In this document: positions 47,345 through 56,688 of the stretch, in pieces
How positions within the stretch are numbered: position 1 is the stretch's first letter
Layout: the number at the start of each line of letters is the position of its first letter
NCBI GenBank assembly: GCA_016721385.1
Contig: JADKIE010000011.1
Span: 186,001-250,000, forward strand
Direction: 5' to 3'
DNA from: Chitinophagaceae bacterium
Lineage (GTDB): Bacteria; Bacteroidota; Bacteroidia; Chitinophagales; Chitinophagaceae
Length of the DNA stretch: 64,000 nucleotides
The notes under the pieces: model-generated
Databases searched by the model: none
Told to the model about the DNA's origin: nothing
The model's input: only the letters and a program-made list of their open reading frames with translations
Position numbers and translations under genes: made by a program

Positions 47345-47917
47345 ATGGCAATGAAACCTAAAGAAGTGGTAGAAGTAATACCTACAAAAGAAATTTTTGT
47401 TGGTAATCCAAAAGCAGAAGTAACCTTAATGGAATTTGGTGAGTATGAAAGCGAAGATTGTGCAAAAGCAAACGAAGTAGTAAAAAAATTATTGGAAGAT
47501 TATGACGGCAAAATACGCTTTAACTTTCGTCATTTTCCGTTAACTAAAATTCATCAACGCTCCATGAAAGCCGGCGAAGCCTCAATTGCAGCCGCACAAG
47601 CCGGTAAATTTTGGGAGATGCACAATATTTTATTTCAACACCGCCGCACATTAGGCACAACCAGTTTAAAGCTGTACTCTAAAGAAGCTGGTGTAGAGAA
47701 TAAACATTTTTTAGATGACTTAATTAACTCTACTTACGGATGGCATGTAATGAGTGATTTTCAGGAAGGAGTAAATAAAGGAGTTAAAGAAATACCTGCC
47801 TTTTTTGTTAATGGCGAAATGGTACAAGGTAAAGCCACTTACGAAAACATAAGTAAGAGCATTGAAGCGGCACTTAAAAAAGTTAAGAAAAAAGCTCCTG
47901 CAAAACAAAGAGCTTAA
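47345..47917 (+). CDS. DsbA-like thioredoxin-fold protein lacking CxxC
   Basis: 190 residues without signal peptide or membrane helix, so probably cytoplasmic. NPKAEVTLMEFGEYESEDCA aligns with the DsbA/Thioredoxin_4 start (usually YxCPxCA), but the first cysteine is Ser36, leaving only Cys39. The cis-Pro loop KEIPAFFVNGE (Pro151) is intact. The C terminus is Lys/Ala-rich. This predicts a monothiol or redox-inactive protein, perhaps a chaperone or sensor. It follows clpB by 87 bases and ends at a strong terminator. Confidence 0.82.
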   Translation: MAMKPKEVVEVIPTKEIFVGNPKAEVTLMEFGEYESEDCAKANEVVKKLLEDYDGKIRFNFRHFPLTKIHQRSMKAGEASIAAAQAGKFWEMHNILFQHRRTLGTTSLKLYSKEAGVENKHFLDDLINSTYGWHVMSDFQEGVNKGVKEIPAFFVNGEMVQGKATYENISKSIEAALKKVKKKAPAKQRA

Positions 47918-47928
47918 ATATAAAGTTT

Positions 47929-47955
47929 AACCCCGATTAATTTCGGGGTTTTTTA
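47929..47955 (+). terminator. Terminator after the DsbA-like gene
   Basis: AACCCCGA / TCGGGGTT stem (47929-47936 and 47943-47950) with a six-base loop, then TTTT. It overlaps the stop region of the convergent gene. Confidence 0.85.
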
Positions 47956-48903
47956 TTCCTCTACTTCAAATAAATAAGTAATTAATTCGGCTCCGTTTAC
48001 AGAGATAGTTACAGGATAAGTATCATCTACATCAAACTTGTACGAAAAAGAAAGTACACCGTCTTTATAATCAAACAAAGCGTCTTTTATTTTTTTCTTT
48101 TTAGCATCGCCGTATTGTAATGTTACTTTTGTTACATCTATACTTTTGCCAAACGTAAAACTAAAATTAACAGGTTTGCTTAAGCTTGCTTTTTGTTTAG
48201 CTTCGGCAGGTGTAAACTTTTTAAGCTCTACATCATAAGCTGCGGCTTTTATAATTGGCAATGCTAAAAATTCTTTTTTGCTTTTTGGCCCGGCATCTAA
48301 TTTCCATGCAGGATTATCTGGGAAATGTTGCCAGTTAAAAATAGCTTTGTTAGCAAAAAAATAATTGCCCGAAAATTTTGGAGTAAATACTTTCATGGCT
48401 TCATCTACACTGCCGCTGGCTAAGGCCGCATCTACATAAAACCATTTATCGGGGCTGGTGCCTAATTGCACCACAGCCCAACTATGATTTTTTTCTAAAT
48501 CATCATCACCAATTTCTTCGGTGGTTCTTTTTATATGCCCATCGGCCGTAAGGCAACGAATGCCTGCGCTACTGCACATATCCTGAAACAAACCAGCAAA
48601 ACCAATACCAACAGCTTTGCGGTATTTTAAAACTTCGGCAGGTGTGTTTTTATCGGTTTGAAATCGACTTGCCATTTTTACATCGTAAGCAATATTGGTT
48701 GCAATCCATGTATATATGGCTCTTGCCTTATCTATTTTTTCGGGAAATGGTTTGGTAAGTATTGTGGCAATTGAGCCCATATTCATACTATCTAATTTGC
48801 CAACCTTTAACGCATAAGCATCTGCTTTAGCAAAATTTTCCTGTGCAAAAAGTTGCACACTAAGGCTTAAACAAAAAAATATAATTTTTAGAAACTTATT
48901 CAT
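47953..48903 (-). CDS. Secreted transglutaminase-like protein lacking the catalytic cysteine
   Basis: 316 residues with signal peptide (MNKFLKIIFFCLSLSVQLFA). KARAIYTWIATNIAYDVKMA, then KAVGIGFAGLFQDMCSSAGI, then NHSWAVVQL (His140) and WFYVDAALA (Asp158), follow the transglutaminase-like core. The cysteine expected in the GVCxGYA-type motif is Gly99 (codon GGT, one base from TGT). The C-terminal half is beta-rich. Either a non-catalytic paralogue or a single-base error. Role unknown, perhaps peptidoglycan or protein binding. Confidence 0.8.
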   Translation of the reverse strand: MNKFLKIIFFCLSLSVQLFAQENFAKADAYALKVGKLDSMNMGSIATILTKPFPEKIDKARAIYTWIATNIAYDVKMASRFQTDKNTPAEVLKYRKAVGIGFAGLFQDMCSSAGIRCLTADGHIKRTTEEIGDDDLEKNHSWAVVQLGTSPDKWFYVDAALASGSVDEAMKVFTPKFSGNYFFANKAIFNWQHFPDNPAWKLDAGPKSKKEFLALPIIKAAAYDVELKKFTPAEAKQKASLSKPVNFSFTFGKSIDVTKVTLQYGDAKKKKIKDALFDYKDGVLSFSYKFDVDDTYPVTISVNGAELITYLFEVEE

Positions 48904-48969
48904 GCAATAAAAGTAAATATAGAAATGTTAAGAAAGATAAAAGAATTATTGTGTAAATAAAGCAAGCAA

Positions 48970-49886
48970 CTATTTAAAATTATACAGTGTGGCAGTAAAT
49001 ATTCCTCTTTCTCTTTTCTTAAAAATGGCTTTCCAATTGCCCGTATATCTTATCAAAGTAGGAACTTGATATTGGCCAAACTTACTAATCTCTACCTGCA
49101 TTTGCACATCAAAATCATAAACACCGGCATCATAGCTTAGGCTATAGTTTCGTCCTTTAATTTCAAATGTTTGGTCATCAAACCATGTTGTCATTTCATC
49201 AACAACTACTTTGCCTTTGCTATCCGGTTTTACTTTTTGCCTAAAAACAAAGCAACTGGTGTTTCTGTATAACTCTGCGTCAATTTGCATATCGTAATAC
49301 TCGGCCATGTCATCATCATAAATAGCCGTTTTATTGCTCATAAAAGGCAAGCCATTTATTTTTTTTCCGGGATTAAAGAAAAGCATTTTTAGTTGTGCTT
49401 TGTGTTTTTCCATTCCCTTTTTGCCTTCTGTATTAAACTCGGTGCCGGTTACAATATTGGTTTCGCCACAAACAGAATCTTTGGTGAAAAATAATGAACC
49501 ATATAGTTGAGCAGTATAGTAATTGTAATTATTTGATTCATCATAAAAATTGCCCGTAATTTTTTCTTCGGTAGTCTGCATTTTTCTGCATCCGTTTTTA
49601 ACCAGTTGGTTGGTTTTACTAAATAAAGATGCCTTTGCGTTACCTTCTTTATCATTCATACGGATATCGTTGATGGCAGAAAAGTTAAGGATCCGTAAAT
49701 TTTTAAATGATTTGTAAAATGATGTGTCGCTTTTTATTTTATCTATGAACGATGCAACATTTAATTTAGAATTGATAACAACTTCGGATAATGTAATGGA
49801 TTTGCTGCCAATTAGTACAGTGCTATCTTGTGCAAAAGTGGTTTTAAGTAAGAGTAAACAAAAAAAGCAGGCATGAAATATTTCAT
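48970..49886 (-). CDS. Secreted protein of unknown function, frame break near start
   Basis: The long open frame holds SKLNVASFIDKIKSDTSFYK and FKNLRILNFSAINDIRMNDK before the first internal ATG at 49659, so the gene begins further up. Adding one base near 49881 gives MKIFHACFFCLLLLKTTFAQ, a good signal peptide starting at 49886. The mature part is beta-rich without recognised motifs (TTWFDDQTFEIKGRNYSLSY). The start codon lies inside a 26-base palindrome that also looks like the terminator of the upstream gene. Confidence 0.65.
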
Positions 49887-49892
49887 GCCTGC
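49867..49892 (-). terminator. Perfect palindrome with T-run at a start codon
   Basis: A 26-base perfect palindrome (49867-49892) followed on the minus strand by seven T. It should terminate the fibre-like gene (stop 49910), yet it contains the start ATG of the next gene. Confidence 0.75.
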
Positions 49893-49909
49893 AAGTTATT
49901 AAGAAACGA

Positions 49910-52900
49910 TTAACTAATATTAATCTGTACTTCCTTTTTCTGTTGATTTTGGTTGTACTTTCTTAGGTTCTTTTTTACATCTGGCGCTACACTGCTACCA
50001 GTATTGTCCAATTGTTTTGTTACTTTATTGTTAACAGGAGCAACATCAGCCACACTGCCTGTTTTATCTATAACTGCTACTGTTGGTTTAACTACTGGAC
50101 CTTGCTCAAGACTACCGCCAGAAACGTTAGCAGGGTTAGCTGCTTTTGTAACTTCTGGTTTTGTATCAGTTAATGATGAACTTAAGTTTGCATCATAAGT
50201 AACACCCTTACTTTCTGGTTGATTGTGAGAAGCAGGATCTATGTATTTACCTTTTTGTGCTGCAGTTTTTTCTTGCACAGCAACAAATGGATTTTTAATC
50301 ATCCTTGCATCATTACGAACACCTTTCACTTCCCAGCTAACTTTAACGTTTGGTTGGTTTGTAGCAATCTCAAATTTATTGCTGCTTATTTCTTTGCTAA
50401 TCATTGCCTGAGCAAAAGTACCGCCAATTACTGTTAATTGATAACGGAAATCTTTGTTGATAGCTTCAAAATAATCAGGAAGGCTTACTGTAGCTTTACC
50501 TGAAGCGTCTGTTACTACATTACCGCTATATGAGTTTAACACTTCATTACTTTCAACAGCAGCATGCATTAACTTTTTGTTGGTTGGGTCAAGTGGATGA
50601 TCCATAGTGAAGGCTTTAACCCCAAGTGCTGTAAAATCTCCGCTTACCACTACTGTACCTGTAGTATTTTCAATTCTTAATCTTTCGCCACCACCACCAA
50701 GTTCAAATATCTGGTAGTCATCAGTTCCCGGATTGTTACGGGTATTCCATTGGTTTACGCCAGCTTTTACAAAGCGTAAAGCAGCATCACCACTTGCACC
50801 ATCAATATCTACTACAGAAAAAGAAGAAGAAGAACGACTGCGGATACCAGTTGAGCCACCATGTAAAACATCTAGTTTATAAGTTGGGTTGACTGTTTCA
50901 CCAATACCTACGTTACCAGTACCATCCTGAATAACGAAACGGCTACCACCACCACCAAGTTCAAAAATTTCGTAGTAATCATCTGCAGGACGGTTACGAG
51001 TGTTCCACTGGTTTACACCAGCTTTTGCAAAACGCAAAGCGGCATCACCACTTTCAGCGTCAATATCTACTACAGAAAAACTACCACTACTACGGCTACG
51101 AATACCGGTTGATCCGCCATGTAGCACATCTAACTTATAGGTTGGGTTAGCAGTTTCTCCAATACCCACATTACCTGTTGCATCTTGAATAACCATTCGG
51201 CTTCCACCACCACCAAGCTCAAATATTTCTAAATAATCATCTGCAGGTCTATTGCGAATATTCCATTGGTTTACGCCAGCTTTTGCAAAACGTAAAGCAG
51301 CATCACCGCTTGCACCATCAATATCCACCACAGAGAACGAACCAGAAGAACGACTGCGGATACCGGTAGAACCACCATGCAAAACATCTAGTTTATAAGT
51401 TGGGTTGGTAGTTTCACCAATACCTACGTTACCAGTAGCATCCTGGATAACGAAACGGCTACCACCACCACCAAGTTCAAAAATTTCATAGTAATCATCT
51501 GCAGGACGGTTACGAGTGTTCCACTGGTTTACACCAGCTTTTGGAAAACGCAAAGCAGCATCACCACTTGCAGCATCAATATCCACTACAGAAAAACTAC
51601 CACTACTACGGCTACGAATACCGGTTGATCCGCCATGTAGCACATCTAACTTATAGGTTGGGTTAGCAGTTTCTCCAATACCCACATTACCTGTTGCATC
51701 TTGAATAACCATTCGGCTTCCACCACCACCTAATTCAAATATTTCAAAATAATCATCTCCGGGACGATTACGCATATTCCATTGATTTACACCGGCATTG
51801 CCAAAACGCAAAGCAGCGTCACCACTTGCAGCATTAATATCTATAACAGAAAAACCTGAAGTTGAATTTACACCAATACCTGTACTACCTGAGTGGTTAA
51901 CGGTAAAGCGATGAGTAGGAGTTGTAGTTCCTAAAGCAACACTGCTGCCATCATCAAATAATAATGAGTTGCCAAGATTGGTACCATTTGGGGTCCATTT
52001 TGGTACAAAATTTAATGTACCGCTACCACCAATACCTACACCACCACCAAGGGTTTGCCATGTAGCATTACCGGTTGCATCCGATGCTAAAACTCTATTA
52101 GCTGCTTCACCAATACCTTGTAATCTAACACCACCGGTTGTGTGTAAAGCTAAACCAGATGTTGTTGTAAAACGTCCACCTGTACCCGTATTTGATGTAC
52201 CATTTACACCAATACCACTACTGGCAGATCCATTTACACCAATACCGCCAACAGCAGTACCATAAACACCCCAGCCACTACCATTTTGGCTACCCCAAAC
52301 ACCTATGCCTAATCCACCTGTACCATTATTAATACCACGTACTGCAGATGAAAAACCGCCTGGTGTTGTGGATGAAATTGTACCAGTAACTGCAGTAGCA
52401 TTTGCATCGGTACTTGCACTAGTACCAGATACAGCACCGGCAGTTCCGGTTGTAGCAGAATTTGTCATTCCTACAAGAGGATTGGCTGCATCGGCCTGTG
52501 TTTTAATTATTGGGAAAGTAAGTTTTGAGTTGTAACCGCACCATCTGCAATCTTAACAGTTGTAACTGCAGCATCTGCTAATTTATTTGTTGTTACATTA
52601 AGATCAACAATTTTATTAGTAGTTACAGAGTTATCTGCTAATTTAGGTGTAGTAACTGCACCATCTGCAATTTTGCCGGTTGTTACTACTAAAGGGGCAA
52701 TAATTGGATTTGGATAAGTGCTTCCGTTTAAATCTCCACCGGCGGGCCCAATTGGAGGAGCTCCACCTGCAATGATTGAATACGGTGTGCTAACTAATTG
52801 AGATGTGCCCATATTTACAAAAGAAGAACCTCCATTTGGGTCCATTTCTACCTGTAAAAATTTAGTACCTGTTGCCCAGTTTACACCTGCCATTGTACCA

Positions 52901-53163
52901 CTTAAGGTTGTACCTCCACCAATTGAAAGAGCAAAAACACCATATTGGTCGGTGTTAATAGTATGGCTTTCGCTGTAAACGGTTGCACCAGAAGCAGAGC
53001 CATCGTGAACGCTTAGACGAAGAGAAATTTGTTTATTGTTTATTGTTGTTCCAAAACTATTTCGGGCAACACCCTGATAATTTATTCTAAGTGGAGCCTG
53101 AGCTTGTATTTGGGTTATAAAACCTGCTAATGCTACCATTAGAATTACTAAATATTTTTTCAT
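49910..53163 (-). CDS. Fibre-like secreted surface protein with tandem repeats, one frame break
   Basis: About 1,083 residues from two frames (53163-52507 and 52515-49910), joined near 52515 as TQKLTFPIIKTQADAANPLV. Signal peptide MKKYLVILMVALAGFITQIQ. Residues 22-140 form a beta domain (LRINYQGVARNSFGTTINNK). A stalk of about 10-residue repeats follows (IADGAVTTPKLADNSVTTNK), then a Gly/Thr-rich section, five 86-residue repeats, and a conserved C-terminal domain (FTMDHPLDPTNKKLMHAAVE, YFEAINKDFRYQLTVIG). The repeat-and-stalk plan resembles trimeric phage fibres and adhesins. No T9SS domain is present; the neighbouring small T9SS protein may help. Function unknown. Confidence 0.82.
50640..51930 (-). 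repeat. Tandem 258-bp coding repeats
   Basis: Five consecutive units of 86 codons (the most N-terminal is diverged). GTTGGG landmarks on the plus strand recur at 50883, 51141, 51399 and 51657, exactly 258 bases apart. Alternate units are more alike than neighbours: 51061-51220 and 51577-51736 are nearly identical, giving a 516-base higher-order period. Confidence 0.9.
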
Positions 53164-53189
53164 AATAAATCGTTTTAGTTAAGTTTAAT

Positions 53190-53699
53190 TTAGTTTTGCT
53201 TGATTATTTTAGTAGATACTGATCTGCCAACTGTTTCGTCGGTAACTGTAATAACGTAGGCTCCTGTTGCTAATGGTGTAAGGTTTAAATCAATACTTCC
53301 ATTTACCATTTTAAAAGGTTCAAGAGATATCAGTTGCCCGGCCATATTACTTATACGAACATAATTACCCTGAAAATTATCGCCATGAACATCTAACCTT
53401 ACCCAGCCCGAGGTGGGATTGGGGTATGCACTTACCCAATTGTATGAGTGCACTAAAGCATTTGTAACGGCAACGTGTGGTTGTATAAAACCAATTGTAG
53501 CCATGCTGGCATTAGTTTGTGGCGAAAATATGATTGAAGGTGAAGGTAATATAACGGCTTCGCCTACTGCATAAGTTGTAAAATATCCACTGGCCGAGTA
53601 GGTTTGTCCGGCACTACCAATTACGCTTCTTTCTATGCTTTGCCCTTTTACTAACGCAGTAAAAGCTAATAAAGAAATAAGTACAAAGAATTGTTTCAT
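53190..53699 (-). CDS. Small T9SS-sorted secreted protein
   Basis: 169 residues with signal peptide MKQFFVLISLLAFTALVKGQ. The first half (RSVIGSAGQTYSASGYFTTY, AVGEAVILPS) is a short beta domain seen beside fibre-like genes. The last 80 residues (YNWVSAYPNPTSGWVRLDVH, ISNMAGQLISLE, TGAYVITVTDE) form a type-A T9SS sorting domain. It lies 26 bases upstream of the fibre-like gene on the same strand, and probably assists its surface display (inference). Confidence 0.8.
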   Translation of the reverse strand: MKQFFVLISLLAFTALVKGQSIERSVIGSAGQTYSASGYFTTYAVGEAVILPSPSIIFSPQTNASMATIGFIQPHVAVTNALVHSYNWVSAYPNPTSGWVRLDVHGDNFQGNYVRISNMAGQLISLEPFKMVNGSIDLNLTPLATGAYVITVTDETVGRSVSTKIIKQN

Positions 53700-54026
53700 A
53701 AATATTTTTTTTAAGTGTAAAATCTAAAGTGTAAAAAATTAATAAAAGGAGGAGAAAGGTCGTTGTTTAACAACGGCGGTACATAAGTACGCCCTTTTCC
53801 GTTGCTTAAAAGCCGGGGATAGAGTTCCATTGTAAAAGTTTATGTATGTAAATAAATATCAATACATAAATAATTTGATTATTATCTGTGTATTAATTTA
53901 ATACAAATTTACATATTAATAAGTTTAAATGCAATACCACAAAAGAGGTATAGGTAATTTAAGTATAATGTTGTATACTTTATTAGCAAGAAAAAGAAGG
54001 AGAATTGGGTAGGAAAAACTTGTAGC
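53700..54026. other. 327-base intergenic region
   Basis: No gene found. It contains short imperfect hairpins near 53760-53800 (GTTGTTTAACAAC, and GGCGGTACATAAGTACGCC) and a T/A-rich stretch with repeated TAATACA/AATAC words around 53860-53920. No TAnnTTTG box was recognised for the T9SS gene on the minus strand. Confidence 0.5.
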
Positions 54027-54604
54027 TTACTTGTTGAAAATCATTCGATAATCAACATTTACTTTGCCTTTTGAAATATCGTCCAACTTGCGTTTCAACA
54101 ATTTTTTCTTGAGAGGCTTTATATAATCAATAAAAAGTTTTCCTTCAATGTGATCGTATTCATGTAAAATAATACGTGCAGTTATGCCATTAAAGGTTTT
54201 TATATATTGAGTAAAATTTTCGTCTAAATATTCAAGTGTTACTTCTGCATTGCGATAAATATCTTCCCTAATTTTAGGAATGCTAAGGCAACCTTCGTTG
54301 TAGCTCCATTCTTTACCTTTGAGTTCTACTATTTTTGCATTTATAAAAACACCTTTATAGCCGGGGGCATCCGGATAATCCTCTTTTTCATCTTCTTCCT
54401 GATTTGCAAAAATTTGTTCGCTATCAATAGTAAACAATCTTATGTCTTTATTTATCTGTGGAGCAGCTAATCCCACTCCATTACTATTGTACATGGTTTC
54501 CACATATTGGCAAGTAACTTATCAAACTCAGGATAAGTTGCATCAATATTGGTGCAAATTTTGCGTAATATGGGGGAGCCATAGGCTACTATTGGAAGAA
54601 TCAT
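54027..54604 (-). CDS. def: Peptide deformylase, one frame break
   Basis: About 192 residues. Three motifs are complete: GVGLAAPQI, EGCLSIP (metal Cys) and HEYDHIEG (HExxH-type metal and catalytic Glu). The N terminus MILPIVAYGSPILRKICTNI starts at 54604 in another frame; one G added near 54495 joins WETMYNSNGVG. It removes the formyl group from nascent proteins. Insertions near QEEDEKEDYPDAPGYKG are common in Bacteroidota enzymes. A good promoter lies upstream. Confidence 0.94.
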
Positions 54605-54641
54605 TTAATTGTATTGAATAAGTAATTGTTGCTATTTACTG

Positions 54642-54673
54642 CAAAATTACGATTATCTGCTTCCTTTAGCAAA
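54642..54673 (-). promoter_or_regulatory. Bacteroidota promoter of def
   Basis: On the minus strand TTTG (54673-54670), 20 bases, TAATTTTG (54649-54642). Both boxes match the consensus. The leader is about 35 bases. The element lies between ruvX and def, so def is not dependent on the ruvX transcript. Confidence 0.72.
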
Positions 54674-54681
54674 TGTTTGCT

Positions 54682-55092
54682 TTATACCTGTCCTAAATAC
54701 TCTTGCAATATTATTGTGGCAGAAATTACATCTACATTGCCTTTTATACGCCTGTCTTTTTTTTTCATGCCCATTTGCAGCATAGCATCTTTTGCCATTT
54801 TAGAGGTATAGCGTTCATCTACTGTTTTTAGGGGCATTGCAGGGAATTCTTTCTGAATTTTTTTAATAGCTTCTTTTACTAAAGGAGTGCCGTGGGTATC
54901 AGTATCATCCCAATTGGTAGGTAAGCCTATTATAATTAGCTCAACCTCCTCAGCCAAAAAATATTTTTTTAAAAAGGGGATAAGTTCTTTAGATTCAATG
55001 GTAGTAAGGCCTGTAGCAATAATTTGTAATGGATCTGTAACGGCAATGCCTGTTCGCTTAGCGCCGTAGTCTATTGATAAAATTCGTGCCAA
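54682..55092 (-). CDS. ruvX: YqgF/RuvX RNase H-fold nuclease
   Basis: 136 residues: ARILSIDYGAKRTGIAVTDP carries the first Asp motif, VELIIIGLPTNWDDTDTHGT the second, and KTVDERYTSKMAKDAM with NVDVISATIILQEYL the last. This is the essential YqgF family, proposed as Holliday-junction resolvase and as a nuclease for 16S rRNA 5' end processing. Length is standard. Confidence 0.93.
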   Translation of the reverse strand: MARILSIDYGAKRTGIAVTDPLQIIATGLTTIESKELIPFLKKYFLAEEVELIIIGLPTNWDDTDTHGTPLVKEAIKKIQKEFPAMPLKTVDERYTSKMAKDAMLQMGMKKKDRRIKGNVDVISATIILQEYLGQV

Positions 55093-55094
55093 AA

Positions 55095-55120
55095 TAGTTG
55101 ATAGTTGATAGTTGATAGTT
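55095..55120 (+). repeat. Short tandem heptamer repeat
   Basis: Three full TAGTTGA units (55095-55115) plus a partial fourth lie directly upstream of ruvX on the minus strand. A related word (TTGATAGTT, then CACTATTAAC) recurs near 56612-56645. Confidence 0.7.
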
Positions 55121-55147
55121 TTACACTATTAACAATGAACAATATGG

Positions 55148-56077
55148 TTATAAAAATAAATCTAACAAAACAAAAATAGCAAACACAACGGATGCAATAC
55201 CATTTGTAGTAAAGAAAGCCATATTTACTTTGCTTAAATCATTAGGTTTTACTAATAAATGCTGATAGGTTAATAGTATAATAAAAGTTGCAACACCTAT
55301 CCAATACCACAAACCAAAATTACCGTAAAAGCCTGCATACATTACAAATGCTGCAGATAGTATATGCAGTAGCTCCGAAATGTGTAATGCTTTTATTTTG
55401 CCTAGGGCAGATGGAATGGAATGCAAATTGTTTTCTTTATCAAAAATTTCATCCTGCAATGCATAAATAATATCGAAACCACTAACCCAACACAAAACGG
55501 TAAACGAAAATAAAATAGGTAAAACTGCAAATTTGCCTGTAACGGCAATATAAGCGCCAATAGGAGCAAGTGCCAAACCAATTCCTAAAACTAAGTGACA
55601 TAGAGCTGTAAAGCGTTTAGTGTAACTGTAACCCAAAACTACAAGCAACGCTATTGGTGATAAATAAAAGCATGCTTTATTAATAAAAAAAGTGCAAGTA
55701 ATAAATAGCAGACAATTGATAATGGTAAACAATAATGCATTTTTAGGTTTTATTATACCTGCCGGAATTTCTCTTACAGCTGTACGAGGATTTTTTGCAT
55801 CATAATTTGCATCTAACCAACGGTTAAATGCCATTGCGGCAGAACGGGCAAATATCATGCAGAGAATTACTAAGGCAAATGTGAAAATGTGATAATTTGC
55901 GAATGTGCTAACAAACGAATCTTCCCAACCTATGGCTTTATTCAAACTTATTTGTGATGTTTCAGAAATGTATTTTTTTAACCCTAAAAAAAATCCAATT
56001 AATGCAAAAGGCAATGCAAAAATGGTGTGAGAAAATTTTATGAGTGAGAGGTAATTTTTTATTGAAGGCATTGGCAA
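55148..56077 (-). CDS. UbiA-family prenyltransferase
   Basis: 309 residues with about eight helices. The two Asp-rich motifs are present: AMAFNRWLDANYDAKNPRT (NxxxDxxxD) and GFDIIYALQDEIFDKENNLH (DxxYxxxDxxxD). It prenylates an aromatic quinone precursor in the membrane. Bacteroidota generally lack ubiquinone, so a menaquinone-pathway role, including an MqnP-like role in the futalosine route, is more likely than true UbiA. The choice cannot be made from sequence alone. Confidence 0.88.
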   Translation of the reverse strand: MPMPSIKNYLSLIKFSHTIFALPFALIGFFLGLKKYISETSQISLNKAIGWEDSFVSTFANYHIFTFALVILCMIFARSAAMAFNRWLDANYDAKNPRTAVREIPAGIIKPKNALLFTIINCLLFITCTFFINKACFYLSPIALLVVLGYSYTKRFTALCHLVLGIGLALAPIGAYIAVTGKFAVLPILFSFTVLCWVSGFDIIYALQDEIFDKENNLHSIPSALGKIKALHISELLHILSAAFVMYAGFYGNFGLWYWIGVATFIILLTYQHLLVKPNDLSKVNMAFFTTNGIASVVFAIFVLLDLFL

Positions 56078-56101
56078 AGATAATTAAATATGGAGGTTAG
56101 T

Positions 56102-56612
56102 TTACATTCGGGTTCGTACAATTTCCCAAAGTACAACACCTGCTGCAGTTGCAATGTTTAAAGAGTGTTTCATACCCAACTGTGGTATTTCTATACAGCC
56201 GTCGCATTGCTCTATAGTGCTTTGCTCAACACCTGTAACTTCATTACCAAAATTACAGCAATTTTTTCTTCTTTACTAAAATTTACCAGTTGAAGACGAT
56301 GGCTATTCAAAGCTTGCTCTATTGCATAAACTTTAAAACCGTTTTTTTTTAATTCATTAATAGCTTCTGTAGCATTGATAAAATGTTTCCAATCTACCGA
56401 TTCCTCTGCACCTAATGCCGTTTTTTTAATTTCTTTATGTGGTGGTGTGCAGGTATAGCCTGTTAGGTAAATGCCTTCCAATAAAAAAGCATCGGCAGTT
56501 CTAAAAACGCTGCCAACATTGTAAGCACTGCGTATGTTTTCTAACACAGCAATTACAGGGGTTTTGGTAGATCGTTTAAATTCTTCAACCGTTTTCGATT
56601 GAGTTCGTCCAT
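56102..56612 (-). CDS. TrmH/SpoU-family RNA methyltransferase, two frame breaks
   Basis: About 170 residues. The start ATG at 56612 reads MDELNRK, then after one added base TVEEFKRSTKTPVIAVLENI. RSAYNVGSVFRTADAFLLEG is SPOUT motif 1. The C-terminal part after a second break near 56255 reads VLWEIVRTRM, preceded by HSLNIATAAGV (motif 3). It is a knotted 2'-O-ribose methyltransferase using SAM; tRNA or rRNA target unknown. An EV-GVEQ segment for motif 2 is seen in the alternate frame. Confidence 0.84.
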
Positions 56613-56656
56613 TGATAGTTTGATAATTTCTGACACTATTAACTTTTTAAAAAACT

Positions 56657-56685
56657 AATCTGTGAAAATTGATGTAACCTGTGAG
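56657..56685 (+). repeat. Dispersed intergenic repeat copy
   Basis: AATCTGTGAAAATTGATGTA then ACCTGTGAG resembles the copies at 7341-7437 and 14764-14791. It lies between pyrG and the methyltransferase gene. Confidence 0.4.
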
Positions 56686-56688
56686 TGC

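Noticed and set aside
50640..51930. Regularly spaced repeats as a CRISPR array
   Set aside because: Units are 258 bases, in frame, and encode similar protein repeats; no short repeat-spacer pattern.
51969..52535. Plus-strand Pro/Val-rich ORFs opposite the fibre-like gene
   Set aside because: Antisense of Gly/Thr-rich coding repeats; biased composition explains the open frames.
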